Positions 1-10,097 of a stretch of DNA of 64,000 nucleotides are shown piece by piece. The stretch lies in NCBI GenBank assembly GCA_950097015.1, contig CATNEN010000007.1, forward strand, positions 11,719,001 through 11,783,000. The letters are read 5' to 3'. The DNA is from Macrostomum hystrix (taxonomy: Eukaryota; Platyhelminthes; Macrostomidae). The notes under the pieces were generated by a model, which worked only from the letters and a program-made list of their open reading frames with translations, was not told the origin of the DNA and did no database searches. A program made the translations under genes and the position numbers. Each line of letters starts with the position of its first letter. Position 1 is the stretch's first letter.

Positions 1-810
1 AATTCACCTCGGGAGAGCTGCTGCAGTGCTCAGCCCCGCCGACCACCTGACCCACAGGCCATCAGCTAATTGCATAGGCGCATAGGAGAGACAAACAGTT
101 ATTTCGTGGAAAGAGAAAGTGCCAGCAAATTTTTAATTTCAACTAACTGTTCTCCCAGCTTTTCAATAACCAGTCAGGAGAGCTGTCACGAGAACTGTTG
201 CTAATGAAGCTCTTAGTATCAGGTTTGCTGACACTCATCGACTGGCAGCCCGAGTCTAGCCGGCACAATTCAGGTCTAAGAGAACGCGAAGCTGTGGACA
301 GTCATAGCAAGCATAAAATGAAGATTTTGAGCATAAGAAGAGCCTTGGAGGACTGGCCTCTGTAACTGCCTGCGTGGGTGCAAGTGAGCTGCAAGGGTTC
401 GAGCAACCCCAAATAACTATGCGGAGAGTCCTCACGGCCTGCAAATGACTTGCCTGTACTATTAGGCGAAGCTATTCTCGGAGCAAGGCCTTGTTGATAA
501 GCAGCATCGCTCAAACCCGGCGCCCCACTGGGACAGACAGCTAATTACTGCTGGACCCCACCTGAATAATGCAGCATCATTCATGCAACTGGGCTGCAGC
601 GGTGCGTCACAGCCTCCACAGCGGAGAATGCTGGCCATCCATCCACCAGCCATCAGTCACATGAGCAGAGCCCGCTCGAGACGTCCGCGGACACTTAATA
701 AAATTAGATTTTTACACAATTTCATTAATTTCGGATGTCATTCAAATAGATAATCAGCAGTAAGCACGAGGCCGGAAATTCATATTTGCTGTGAAGTGTA
801 AGCCTTGCCT
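1..810. other. no gene recognised
   Basis: Short open frames only, none with recognisable protein features or splice context. I see no repeat and no RNA gene. It could be intergenic or part of a long intron. Confidence 0.5.
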
Positions 811-1380
811 TGGAACTGAGGCATCTGGAACATTGGAACTGAGGCATCTGGAACAGTGGAACTGAGGCATCTGAAACAGTGGAACTGAGGCATCTGGAAC
901 AGTGGAACTGAGGCATCTGGAACAGTGGAACTGAGGCATCTGGAACAGTGGAACTGAGGCATCTGGAATATTGGAACTGAGGCATCTGGAACAGTGGAAC
1001 TGAGGCATCTGGAACAGTGGAACTGAGGCATCTGGAACAGTGGAACTGAGGCATCTGAAACAGTGGAACTGAGGCATCTGGAACAGTGGAACTGAGGCAT
1101 CTGAAACAGTGGAACTGAGGCATCTGGAACAGTGGAACCGAGGCATCTGGAACAGTGGAACTGAGGCATCTGGAACAGTGGAACTGAGGCATCTGGAACA
1201 GTGGAACTGAGGCATCTGAAACAGTGGAACTGAGGCATCTGGAACAGTGGAACTGAGGCATCTGGAACAGTGGAACTGAGGCATCTGGAACAGTGGAACC
1301 GAGGCATCTGGAACAGTGGAACTGAGGCATCTGGAACAGTGGAACTGATGCATCTGGAACAGTGGAACTGAGGCATCTGG
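811..1380. repeat. 23-bp minisatellite, about 25 copies
   Basis: The unit reads GGAACTGAGGCATCTGGAAC plus AGT and repeats head to tail with few point changes (GGAACATT, TGAAACAGT and CCGAGG variants). The unit has no stop codon in any minus-strand frame. Because 23 is not a multiple of three, three overlapping minus-strand open frames arise with a 23-residue protein period; this is a by-product, not evidence of a gene. Confidence 0.97.
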
Positions 1381-2446
1381 GTTGGGTAGTGAAATGAGGC
1401 AGGGGTATTTCAGCTCTAACGGGTTCGAAATCCGAATAACCAAGCAGCTTAGGCCTGTGCAGGTGTTTGATTCAGTGCAATAGCGGAGTTGCTGCAAAAC
1501 AGCTTTCTATATCGCCAGGGGTGGCTGGACAAAGCTATAACGAATTGAACAAGGAGCCAATAAAGGGTGGGAAAGTGTTGCACTCACTGGTTCCTAAGTG
1601 GGCCCACTTCGTCGATCAGTCACAGTTCTAATTGAATCTTTCCTCATCGCTTTGAACTAATTAATCAGGTGAAATGGGAATCAGTCCAATGCGCGCCTCA
1701 ATGCGAGCTCAAAGCGGCAATGAGGACCAGCCGGAAATTGTGAGGCCAGCCGGGCAAATGGAAGTCCGATTGCGGGATCCCTCACAGAAATCCGGCGCCT
1801 TAGCAACCGGGCCTTCCGCAGGTGCCAGTGCTTGCCCAGCAACTGTTGCTATGGGGGCGATGCCGAACCAAGGAAATGGGTTGGAGAAAAAGCAAAGAAT
1901 CCCAGCTCCTGGCGTAGGTCACCGGGACGCCGGTCTCAAAGAAGACAATCAAACCGATTTCTGTGGCTTGAGGCTGAGCCTAGAGCAAGTCAGTGTTTAT
2001 TTAGCAGCTGGTCAATGCACAAAAACAATATGTAAACACACAGGTAGCTGGGACTAGCCGCATTGCACTTGTTTAGCAAGGAAAGCTCACAGGAAGCTGC
2101 TGTAACACAATAGCGCTTAGGGCTCAAAGCAGAACTAATCGCAGAACACGCAGCCCAACAGCTCTTAAGAGAATGTGAGATTACTGCAGCGCATGGCTAA
2201 AGTAAAAAAGGCGAGCACTGGAAATTGCGCAAAAATAATAAATCCGTCTGATGTAGCTAAATTGCAGCCATAGAGATGATGCTGGGGAGGCAGGGCGGGC
2301 GGGTGGGTGTCAGGGGACAAAAGGCCGGCCTGCAGCCAGCCAGCGTATCCCAGTATAAAGACATGCGAGATGCCAGGAATCTTCGATTGTGAAGCTTGAA
2401 GGATTCGAGAGTCAGAAAAGAGTCAGACCGGAAAAGTGAGATGGAA
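1381..2446. other. no gene recognised
   Basis: A 127-codon plus-strand frame (1674-2057) exists, but it has no known motif, no low-complexity pattern typical of a domain and no supporting exon structure. I leave the stretch unassigned. Confidence 0.4.
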
Positions 2447-3113
2447 GAGTCAGACTGAGAGTCAGACTGGGAGAGTCAGACTGGGAGAGTCAGACTGGGA
2501 GAGTCAGACTGGGAGAGTCAGACTGTGAGAGTCAGACTGAGAGAGTCAGACTGGGAGAGTCAGACTGGGAGAGTCAGACTGGGAGAGTCAGACTGGGAGA
2601 GAGAGGCAGAGAGAGACAGACTGAGAGAGTCAGACTGGGAGAGTCAGACTGGGAGAGACAGACTGAGAGAGACAGACTGAGAGAGTCAGACTGGGAGAGT
2701 CAGACTGGGAGAGACAGACTGAGAGAGTCAGACAGAGAGAGACAGAGAGAGACAGACTGAGAGAGTCAGACTGGGAGAGACAGACTGAGAGAGTCAGACA
2801 GAGAGAGACAGAGAGAGACAGACTGAGAGAGTCAGACAGAGAGAGACAGACTGAGAGAGTCAGACAGAGAGAGACAGACTGGGAGAGTCAGACTGGGAGA
2901 GTCAGACTGGGAGAGTCAGACTGGGAGAGTCAGACTGGGAGAGTCAGACTGGGAGAGTCAGACTGGGAGAGACAGACTGGGAGAGACAGACTGAGAGAGT
3001 CAGACTGGGAGAGTCAGACTGGGAGAGTCAGACTGGGAGAGTCAGACTGGGAGAGACAGACTGAGAGAGTCAGACTGGGAGAGTCAGACTGGGAGAGTCA
3101 CACTGAGAAAGTC
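2447..3113. repeat. 14-bp GAGAGTCAGACTGG minisatellite
   Basis: Head-to-tail copies of GAGAGTCAGACTGG with GAGAGACAGACTGA variants, almost pure purine except for the TC and CT steps. Blocks of the two variants alternate, suggesting repeated slippage or unequal exchange. No coding potential is seen. Confidence 0.95.
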
Positions 3114-3718
3114 AGCAATTAAAATAAATTCAATGCGTATAAGGCAATCCGAATGAGGAAAACCCCAATAAAAATGCAGGGCAGATCCGCGCCAGCCCCG
3201 ATCAGGTGTCATCAGGCACTCAGCGAATCGATAAATAGAAGCGGCCTTCACGATTGTAAACAATAAAACTGCTAGCAGATTGTGACACAGAATGCAAAGA
3301 CAATTCTCAAGGTCCTACTGAGATAGTAGGCTGTGTAAGATTTTACGCAACAAATCCGCAGTGGCTGATGAGGCGGCAAAATGTCTGGTTTCGCCGCGCT
3401 TTTGCAGTACGGCAAAGTTTGCGATGCAATAATACGAGTATACGGAATGTTCCCAGCGGAATAAACTAGAACTAGATCAAAGTATTACTATATTGTTATT
3501 GTAGATTGCAGATTCCCAAGAAATTGAAGATTATTTTTCACTAATATTTAGATTTGAAATCGACCGGTGAGGCAATTACTTTTTCGGCAGTTTTTCTGCA
3601 ACGTAATCCGCCCAAAATCCCACAGGAATCGCAGTAAAAACTAGGTCGACTGTGTGCAAATGAATGAGCAGTAAATTAGTATGTACACTGTACACCCCAG
3701 TTGATGGCATCACACAAG
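3114..3718. other. no gene recognised; 3' flank of the helicase gene
   Basis: Moderately AT-rich sequence downstream of the minus-strand helicase stop codon. It probably contains that gene's 3' UTR. No other feature is seen. Confidence 0.4.
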
Positions 3719-4693
3719 TCAGGATGCCAATGCTGCCGCACAGGGCGGAGATGCCTTGCTGCGCTGTTCTTGCTGCTGCTGCTGCTGCTGCTGCTGGCCA
3801 TTGTGCCTCCGGTAGGACTTGGACTGCCTGTCGAACAGCAGCGGCAGGCGGCCCAGCTGGCCGTCGTGGCGATTCTTGGCCACCTGCAGGTAGCGCTGCG
3901 GATGCGGCCGGTCATCCATGCCGGACTCGTCCTGCAGCAGCAGTACATTGTCCGCCTCCTGGGTCACCTTGCCGCCGCCGTAGACGGAGCCAACCTCCAG
4001 CAGCCTCTTCGTGTCCTCCTTGCGCGGGTGGGCCACCAGGGACACGTGCAGGCCGGTCCGGTTCACCAGCTGTCGCAGCTGGCCCACGAACCGGTCCTGC
4101 CGGAGGAACCGCTCCGTCATGGAGGCATCCGGTTCGCCGCCCAGCAGGAACTGCAGGTTGTCGATGACGGCGTGTCGGATGCCAAGCTGGCCGGTGGCCG
4201 CCGCTTCCAGGTCGCGGAGCACCGACGCTGTGGCCTGCGGTCCGTGATAATCCAGGAAGTGCATCGGCAGCGACGCGAAGGCGTCCATGACGGCGTTGAT
4301 GGTGTCTGCGGACTCGCGGTGCAGCGGGCGGCCCGAGAACTGGTGCAGCATCAGCGAGCACAGGCGGTGCAGTGGCACCTCGAAGCTGCCCCACAGGGTG
4401 GGCACGCCCTGCTCGCACAGGTCCAGCGAGTACTCGGACAGTAGCGTGGTCTTGCCCGTGCCGGTCCGGCCGCACAGCACCGTCAGCTCGTGGGTGCGGA
4501 AGCCCTTCAGCAGGGCGTTGAGCTCGGTGAAGCGGGCCCAGCGCTGGCCCTGCTCCTCGTGGTGGCGTAGGAGGCCCTGCAGGGTGCGGCTGCGCAGCCG
4601 CCCAGTGAGGCCGATCACGCGGCCAGGCAGAGAGCCCGCGGCCGACGCGGCAGCTGCGGTGGACTGGGCGAAGCAGGCGGGTAGGGGTTTCAC
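3719..4693 (-). CDS. TWNK: Twinkle-like mitochondrial DNA helicase, helicase-domain exon
   Basis: This exon encodes a RecA-type hexameric helicase domain of the Twinkle/T7 gp4 family, which unwinds mitochondrial DNA ahead of the replisome. Visible motifs: Walker A GRTGTGKTT about 25 codons before LWGSFE, Walker B-type VIDNLQFLL, then HPRKED, QEADN and KNRHDG, all in the family order and spacing. The reading frame opens at a splice-acceptor-like CAG at 4694-4696, so the protein starts in an upstream exon. No primase-like N-terminal domain is found between this exon and the next gene (5319). The C-terminus ends in an encoded run of nine glutamines (CTG/CAG repeat near 3772-3796) followed by a short tail absent from typical Twinkle. 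It may be the last exon of a gene with a trans-spliced or distant 5' end, or a truncated copy. The family call is firm; completeness is not. Confidence 0.85.
   Translation of the reverse strand: MKPLPACFAQSTAAAASAAGSLPGRVIGLTGRLRSRTLQGLLRHHEEQGQRWARFTELNALLKGFRTHELTVLCGRTGTGKTTLLSEYSLDLCEQGVPTLWGSFEVPLHRLCSLMLHQFSGRPLHRESADTINAVMDAFASLPMHFLDYHGPQATASVLRDLEAAATGQLGIRHAVIDNLQFLLGGEPDASMTERFLRQDRFVGQLRQLVNRTGLHVSLVAHPRKEDTKRLLEVGSVYGGGKVTQEADNVLLLQDESGMDDRPHPQRYLQVAKNRHDGQLGRLPLLFDRQSKSYRRHNGQQQQQQQQQEQRSKASPPCAAALAS
3770..3798. repeat. CTG/CAG trinucleotide run inside the helicase exon
   Basis: About nine CTG triplets on the plus strand, read as polyglutamine on the minus strand near the C-terminus of the Twinkle-like protein. 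Such runs are length-unstable. Confidence 0.9.
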
Positions 4694-4758
4694 CTGAGTC
4701 CCAACCAATCATGCATTCTTTGTGCTGGGCTGGCCTTGGCCCGCTTCGCTATCAGTAG

Positions 4759-4936
4759 ACCAGCCACTGCTCACAAGGATAAGTACAGGACCAGCCACTG
4801 CTCACAAGGATAAGTACAGGACCAGCCACTGCTCACAAGGATAAGTACAGGGCCAGCCACTGCTCACTAGGATAATTACAGGACCAGTCACTGCTCACTA
4901 GGATAAGTACAGGACCAGTCACTGCTCACTAGGATA
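4759..4936. repeat. 31-bp minisatellite, about 5.7 copies
   Basis: Unit ACCAGCCACTGCTCACAAGG followed by ATAAGTACAGG. It lies between the helicase exon and the methyltransferase gene. Later copies carry CACTAGG instead of CACAAGG and CAGTCAC instead of CAGCCAC. Confidence 0.95.
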
Positions 4937-5318
4937 ATGTTTGTATGACCAAAGCAGAAGAAACACAAAGTCGGTTAAAAAGCCGGCAGAAGTTGTCTAG
5001 TATTTAGTAAAAACAGATCGATAAGCAGTTTTGTTAAGATTTTAAATACAGAGCAATGCACACTGGGCAGCGGAAGACATGGCGGAATGTTTGTTCGAAG
5101 ACCAATCGAAAGCCTTGGGATAATGTTTACCATTTTGTGAGATTCATGTGACCTGAACTGTCAGGGCTGACAAAAATGTGCTAAAATAAAGTGAAGGCCA
5201 GTGCGATTTGCACCAATCGTCAGCAATGCGTAGGAGAAGAATAGCCAAAAATGGAAGCGCTCGGGAAGGCAAACAATTTATAAGCAAACGCAATAAGGCC
5301 GAGCAGACTACTAGCCGG
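4937..5318. other. intergenic stretch, 3' flank of the methyltransferase gene
   Basis: No missing Twinkle exon and no other gene is visible. It probably includes the 3' UTR of the minus-strand methyltransferase gene; an AATAAA-type signal is present on the minus strand within about 100 bases of the stop. Confidence 0.4.
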
Positions 5319-6383
5319 TCAGTAGTAGGAAGGCGGCGCCCGCCTAGCCGCCAGGCACCAGTTGCCCTGCTCATGCCACTCGCGCAGGCAGTCCAGGCCG
5401 AGGCCGCGGGCGCAGTCGGTCAGCTCGCCCTGCCTGAACACGTGGTAGAAACGAAAGCGCCGGCCCTCGTTCACCAGCCCGCCACAGCCGCAGGCTCCGT
5501 CGCACAGGCAGTCGCCAGCAGCAGCCAGGCGTCTGGGACACGAGGAGGCGGGGAATTCGCGAATGCGAAATTCGGCGCTCGATTCGCCACAGTCGCTGTC
5601 CTCGGCGTCGTCGCTGTCCCGCAGTACGCCGACGTTTGTGCACTCCTTGTCGACTGTGGTGGCGGCGTTGCCAGAAAAAAGAGCCGACAGCAGAGGCAGC
5701 GAGAACAGACGACGGAGCCAGGGCGACTTCAATGAAACGGACGACTTCGGCTGCGCTAGCTTCGGTGACAGAGGCTCAGGGGCGCCCCAGGGAACCAGCA
5801 GATCCTGGCAGTCAGAGGAACGTTCGCGGCGCCCGGGCTGCTCGAAGGCCCAAGCGGTGACTAGAAGGCGGCCGCCGGGCCGTAGGAGGCGGGCAGCCTC
5901 GGCTAGTAGGCGACGCCGACGGTCGCGCGATGCCAGGTGGTGCACTACCGACACGCAGGTCACGGCGTCGAAGGCGGCCGAGCGCAGCGGGCAGCGGAGA
6001 GCGTCACCTCGGACCAGCAAGAGTTGCTGACGCTGCCGGCCCTGGCGCTGCTGCTTCCGCCGTTGCCAGCCGTCATTCGCAGCCAGCAGGAGGTCGAGGC
6101 AGATGTCGGCTCCGATGGCTAGGTGACCCCGCAAAGCAGCCAACCGAGCCAGGGAGGCGGCCGAGTTGCCGCAGCCGAGGTCGGCAAGCAGGCAGCCCGG
6201 CGGAAGGTCTAGCAGGAGGTCACGCACGCAGGCAGGTAGGCGACGGCCGCAGCGGGTGGCATCACTGGAGCAGGCGGCCAATGCGGGCGCCATGCAGCTA
6301 TAGACCCGGTGGACGAATTTCTCTTCCAGGGCTGCCTCCGCCTCGCCAGAGCCATCCGCAGATGCAGCCAGCTGCTGCTGCCG
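5319..6383 (-). CDS. tRNA (wobble uridine) methyltransferase, Trm9/ALKBH8/TRMT9B family
   Basis: The protein is a SAM-dependent methyltransferase of the family that completes mcm5U at the tRNA wobble position. The signature FVHRVY segment is encoded at about 6303-6320, upstream of the first in-frame ATG (6293). The SAM-binding motif LLADLGCGN follows. Then come GDALRCPLRS, VVHHLAS, LLRPGGRLLVTAWAFEQ, DLLVPWG, YHVFRQGEL and the family C-terminus GNWCLAARRA. Because conserved residues lie before that ATG, I extend the exon to 6383, where the sequence CGCTAACTGCAG gives a branch-point-like motif and an acceptor after a pyrimidine tract. The initiating exon was not found. There is no AlkB oxygenase domain, so this is the Trm9/TRMT9B form. 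An insert of about 100 residues rich in S, D and E separates PWG from YHVF, as in animal members. It lies upstream of the Twinkle-like exon on the same strand. Confidence 0.88.
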   Translation of the reverse strand, partial: RQQQLAASADGSGEAEAALEEKFVHRVYSCMAPALAACSSDATRCGRRLPACVRDLLLDLPPGCLLADLGCGNSAASLARLAALRGHLAIGADICLDLLLAANDGWQRRKQQRQGRQRQQLLLVRGDALRCPLRSAAFDAVTCVSVVHHLASRDRRRRLLAEAARLLRPGGRLLVTAWAFEQPGRRERSSDCQDLLVPWGAPEPLSPKLAQPKSSVSLKSPWLRRLFSLPLLSALFSGNAATTVDKECTNVGVLRDSDDAEDSDCGESSAEFRIREFPASSCPRRLAAAGDCLCDGACGCGGLVNEGRRFRFYHVFRQGELTDCARGLGLDCLREWHEQGNWCLAARRAPPSYY

Positions 6384-6716
6384 CTGCAGTTAGCGAGAAA
6401 AACGGAAATCAGCTTGAGTTACTCATTGTGTACCACGTGGGCCACAGGAAATGCAGTTTGCTAAACCGAAGTGCATCTAATAAGAGTTCTGATTAACAAA
6501 CAGGCAAAGAAAACCAACCACAACTCATTATCTTCATATACAAATGTTCAGTTTGCAACTAATGCAAAACGGGCCATTGCAGACCTTTGTATAATAACAA
6601 GCTCAATTAGTTGTGCGTTTCTGACCACAGCATCCGAGGGCAGTAATATTGTCCGTTAATAATAGAGTTCATCGTCGAGGCCATCAAAAGGCTGGTTGGC
6701 TGGGGCACAAGCACAG
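6384..6716. other. region between divergent genes
   Basis: Lies between the minus-strand methyltransferase and the plus-strand LC8 exon. It should hold first exons and promoters of one or both genes, but I could not identify a convincing start exon for either. Confidence 0.35.
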
Positions 6717-6929
6717 AACGCTGTTGACTGCACCACCCAGGCCATGGAGAAGTTCAACGTCGAGAAGGACATTGCGGCCTACATCAAGAAGGAGTTCGAC
6801 AAGAAATACAACCCGACCTGGCACTGCATTGTGGATCGCAACTTCGGCAGCTACGTGACGCACGTGAGCAAGCACTTCATCTACTTCTACCAGGGACAGT
6901 TGGCCATTCTGTTGTTCAAGTCCGGCTAA
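6717..6929 (+). CDS. LC8-type dynein light chain, terminal exon
   Basis: This encodes the family core [53 protein letters not shown] and the C-terminal [18 protein letters not shown]8 is a homodimeric hub protein of dynein and many other complexes; its target groove is built by the GSYVTH strand and neighbours. The usual protein is about 89 residues; here the first 18 or so (normally MSD...KNADM) are missing, and the frame opens after a CACAG acceptor at 6712-6716. Compared with the near-invariant animal sequence there are several changes (D after IV, VS for ET, Q in FYQGQ), so this looks like a divergent paralogue. A first exon was not found. An AATAAA signal sits at about 7123, 194 bases past the stop. 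Confidence 0.85.
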   Translation, partial: NAVDCTTQAMEKFNVEKDIAAYIKKEFDKKYNPTWHCIVDRNFGSYVTHVSKHFIYFYQGQLAILLFKSG

Positions 6930-7484
6930 ACCTGCAGTTGAGAAGGGAACACTAAGGACCCTACATTCTCTGAGCTAAGGTCCGCTCCTACCCGTCCCTT
7001 TCTGTTTGTAAAGCTTGAAAAAATACATTATTATATACAAACTTCTATTTTTGTCTCCGACTGTCACTGCTTTAGTGCCACAGCAGACCCCTGTTGCTTT
7101 TCAAAGCCTTAATCTGAAAGCAAATAAAAAACTGAGCAAAAATGTGGAAATTTGTTCCAATACTCGCAGTCCGAACGGGAAACCAATGACGCGTATAACG
7201 AGAGAACGATAGCAGAACAAAGGCAAGCTTCGGCTAGAACAGCGGCAAGTCTGTTTTCAACAGTAGAGATCAAACTGTGATTAGGCGCCAGGCACTAATT
7301 AGGCACGCTGGCTAGGTCTAATGGGGCAGAAAATTGAGCATAAGACGCCCACAGCCAGTTGGCGGAAATCATCACTCAGAACCCACTATAGGCTGATTGG
7401 CTAAAAAGATAAAACTTTAGCTTTAGCTTTAGGACGAATCGTGACAATCACTATGCCGCGGTATGGCCGCCACCGCATATATTA
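6930..7484. other. 3' UTR of LC8 and intergenic sequence
   Basis: Contains an AATAAA-type polyadenylation signal near 7123. A TATA-like ATATATTA lies just before the first ATG of the next gene. Nothing else is recognised. Confidence 0.4.
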
Positions 7485-8064
7485 ATGCCTGCTGACTGCC
7501 TCGGAGACAAACCATGCGGAACAGAGATGAACAACTGCGGACAATTTCCCAAGCTGACCTCAAAGGTGAGGCGCGAGTCAATCAACAGGGAGATCGTGGA
7601 GCTGAAGCGATGCCTTCCGCTGCCTCGGTCTGTCACCAAGAAGCTTTCCTACTTGCACATCTTATCGCTGACAAACACATACCTGAAGAAGCTGCTGCAC
7701 ATGCCACCATTGCGGCCACCTGCACAGCAACATGAGCTCCTCGCTCCTAGCAACACGGAAGCGTGCGCCGCACTGGATTTTTTCTTTGTGCTGATGAACC
7801 AGCAGCTGGAAATTCTGTACATATCGGACAACTGCAACCAGTTCCTGCCCAAGACAAACACAGAGCTGATGGCGCAGTGCCGCAGCCTGGCCCAGCTGCT
7901 AGAGTTGCCTGCTAGACCGGAGCGCCTGCTGTCTCGGGGCAGCGAAGGCGGGCACGAGCTCGCTTTTCTGGTGAGCCAGACAGCCCGGCAAAAGAAGCAG
8001 CAGCAGCAATCAGCGGCAGCGGGCGAAGAAGAAGAGGATGGAGGAGCTGGCGACTTGCCAGCTG
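7485..8064 (+). CDS. NPAS4-like bHLH-PAS transcription factor, exon 1
   Basis: Exon 1 encodes a basic helix-loop-helix with the NPAS4/dysfusion signature: SKVRRESINREIVELKRCLP, a loop, then KLSYLHILSL. A first PAS domain follows (DFFFVLMNQQLEILYISDN, then the FLPKTNTEL segment). The family consists of nuclear factors that dimerise with ARNT and bind DNA; NPAS4 is activity-dependent in neurons. Two starts are possible, ATG 7485 or ATG 7527; the latter places the basic region near the N-terminus as in NPAS4. A glutamine run and an acidic run (EEEEDGG) lie before the donor. The donor is GCTG|GTGAGC at 8065, phase 1, and joins in frame to 8262. Confidence 0.82.
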
Positions 8065-8261
8065 GTGAGCTCAGTTTTTGATAAGCAGCACAAACGAAAG
8101 AAGTGGGAACCATAAAAGAAACAGGAAAAGAGCGACCTCGCCAAATGACCTGAAAATTTCCGAGGAACGAGGGAGTGGGAAAGAATCAAATACTGTACAT
8201 CAGTGAAGAGAACAAGTATTAAAAACAGAAGCTGGATAAACAAAAAGCTTCCAACATCCAG

Positions 8262-8971
8262 CAGGCGCTCAGCACGTGACCCTGAGTATCCGGGAAGTCA
8301 TTCCGCCGCATATTCTTTACTACGGTAACGAGCATCAGTACAACCAGCACGAGCCCCCGGACAGTCAGCAGCACCGGCTACTCCTGGCCGAGTGCCGGAT
8401 GCTACAGGACGACGCCGCACCCATGGGCACCCTGGACCTTCTGACGTTGCATGAGCCGGACATGCGGCTGCGCTCCGCCTCGCAGCTTTTCCTGGACCAT
8501 TTCCCTGGCCTGGCAGCCAGGCACAGCTGGTACCAGCTGGTGCATCCGGATGACCTCGGCCTGGCCAGCTGCATGCACGCGGAGGCGCTGAACAGCCCCG
8601 ATAGGCCTGCCCGCGCCGCCCTGCGGCTGCTCCGGCCAGACGGCCAACCGGGACCCGCCTGTCTGGCCAGCCTGCGGGCAGTGGCTGATGCAACATCGGG
8701 CGTTGCCACTAGCCTCCGCTGCAGCTATAGGGTAGCTTGGCCGGCCCAGCTGCCAGCCCTGCGCCTCTTCAGCCACATAAACAGGTGCCTGATCGCGCAG
8801 GAGACGGCGGCTACGCCGTCTGAGACCGGCTTCAGTCACGATGTGCAGACGGACTGGAACCCCGCCTACGTAGCCGAAGGCGCCTGGGACTTTGACTACT
8901 GCAGCTGCGACTGCTGCCATGGCGCCTACTCTAACCAGTATGCTCACTGCCACTACGACTACTGGCACTGA
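8262..8971 (+). CDS. NPAS4-like bHLH-PAS transcription factor, exon 2
   Basis: The acceptor ACATCCAG at 8254-8261 joins phase 1 to exon 1 and restores one frame through to the stop at 8969-8971. The exon encodes the second PAS domain: LDLLTLHEPDMRLRSAS, then SWYQLVHPDDLGLASCM, which closely follows NPAS4 PAS-B, then AALRLLRPDGQ. The tail is short and ends in Cys/His/Tyr-rich sequence (CSCDCCHG, HCHYDYWH). The whole predicted protein is about 415-430 aa, roughly half of vertebrate NPAS4, so the long C-terminal activation region is missing or lies in an isoform not seen here. The stop codon is part of the first unit of the following minisatellite. Confidence 0.82.
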
Positions 8972-9303
8972 GCACACCTGACACAGCCTCACGACACCTG
9001 ACACTGAGCCTTACCTCACATGACACTGAGCCTAACTAGACCTGATACTGAGCCTAACCACACCTGACACTGAGCCTAACCACACCTGACACTGAGCCTC
9101 ATGACACCTGACACTGAGCCTCACCTCACCTGACACTGAGCCTTACCACACCTCACACTGATCCTCACCTCACCTGACACTGAGCCTTACTACACCTCAC
9201 ACTGAGCCTCACGACACCTGACAATGAGCCTCACGACACCTGACAATGAGCCTTACCACACCTGACACTGAGCCTCACGACACCTGACAATGAACCTCAC
9301 CAC
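8966..9303. repeat. 22-bp minisatellite starting at the stop codon of the NPAS4-like gene
   Basis: Units of the form GAGCCTNACCACACCTGACACT. The first CACTGAGC overlaps the last His codon and TGA stop of the upstream gene, so the array probably lies in its 3' UTR. Each unit contains TGA, so expansion into the gene would always provide a stop. Confidence 0.93.
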
Positions 9304-10097
9304 AAAACTGAGATTTTCTCCGAAAGATTAAGACTGAACCAGAATGAGACAAAATGGTCACTTAAATTTAAAACAGTGCAGACCGCTAGTGGAAATGAAC
9401 GCTAGCAACCTGACAACTCAATCGTGTCGCTAATGCTACCTACTGCAAATAAAATAAAAACAGACAAAGCAATCCAAAGGCCGCATTGATCAGTCAGACT
9501 CAACGAGACGGAGCGAAGCCTGCTCGAGTGTATTTGAATTTGTTTCATTCTTCCTACTTTCAGTTTTCCTATATGTTGCTGAACAATCAACTGGCCTCAA
9601 TTTTAGGGCCTTAGCACTTGAAACAATTAACCTAGCTAAGGGGAATGGGACAGAGGCGGTACTTGTGGAAGTTGTCTGAATCTTATTCAGTCCTTGAGCC
9701 AATAGCGGATAAACTGAGAGCAGCAGGCAGAACAATGCAGCTGGATAGGCATAAGAGAAACTGAGTAACCATTTGTTTAGTGAGCTGCTCAAGCAGGTGG
9801 AGAGGAGCAACACTTTCTACTCGGGCGTCGTTAACAATCAGTGAGAGTTCTAGTCAGAAGGCAGATACGGGGAAGGGCAAAACTGCGGCAGGAGAGCTGC
9901 GCGAGCTGAACAGCTACTACTATCAGTACTATAACTGTGATGTGTAGAAAAAAACTGCGGCAGTCAGTAGAAAAAGGGAGAGTATAAGAAAAGATAAGCA
10001 AGCAAGCGAGCGGTCCTCCTCAGGCCGGGCTCCCATTGCAGCCAGATGCTGGCAGTCAAACTCTAGCAACTTCAGCCAGCCGTCATGCAGCACCAGC
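9304..10097. other. intergenic, no gene recognised
   Basis: Convergent 3' ends of the NPAS4-like gene (plus) and CCT8 (minus) meet here. A 107-codon minus frame (9490-9813) lacks any recognisable feature and is not called. Confidence 0.4.

Noticed and set aside
725-1497. Three overlapping minus-strand ORFs of about 200-247 codons
   Set aside because: They are one 23-bp minisatellite read in three frames; no start context, domain or splice evidence.
1674-2057. 127-codon plus-strand ORF
   Set aside because: No motif or composition typical of a protein; a single unsupported frame next to arrays.
3912-4712. 266-codon minus ORF starting at ATG 4712
   Set aside because: It is out of frame with the helicase motifs, Pro/Arg/Gly-rich, and a shadow of the GC-rich Twinkle exon.
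5208-6496. Plus-strand ORFs opposite the methyltransferase
   Set aside because: Shadows of a GC-rich coding exon; the minus-strand frame contains all conserved motifs.
9490-9813. 107-codon minus-strand ORF with hydrophobic stretches
   Set aside because: No family resemblance, no clear regulatory or splice context, and it lies between convergent gene ends.
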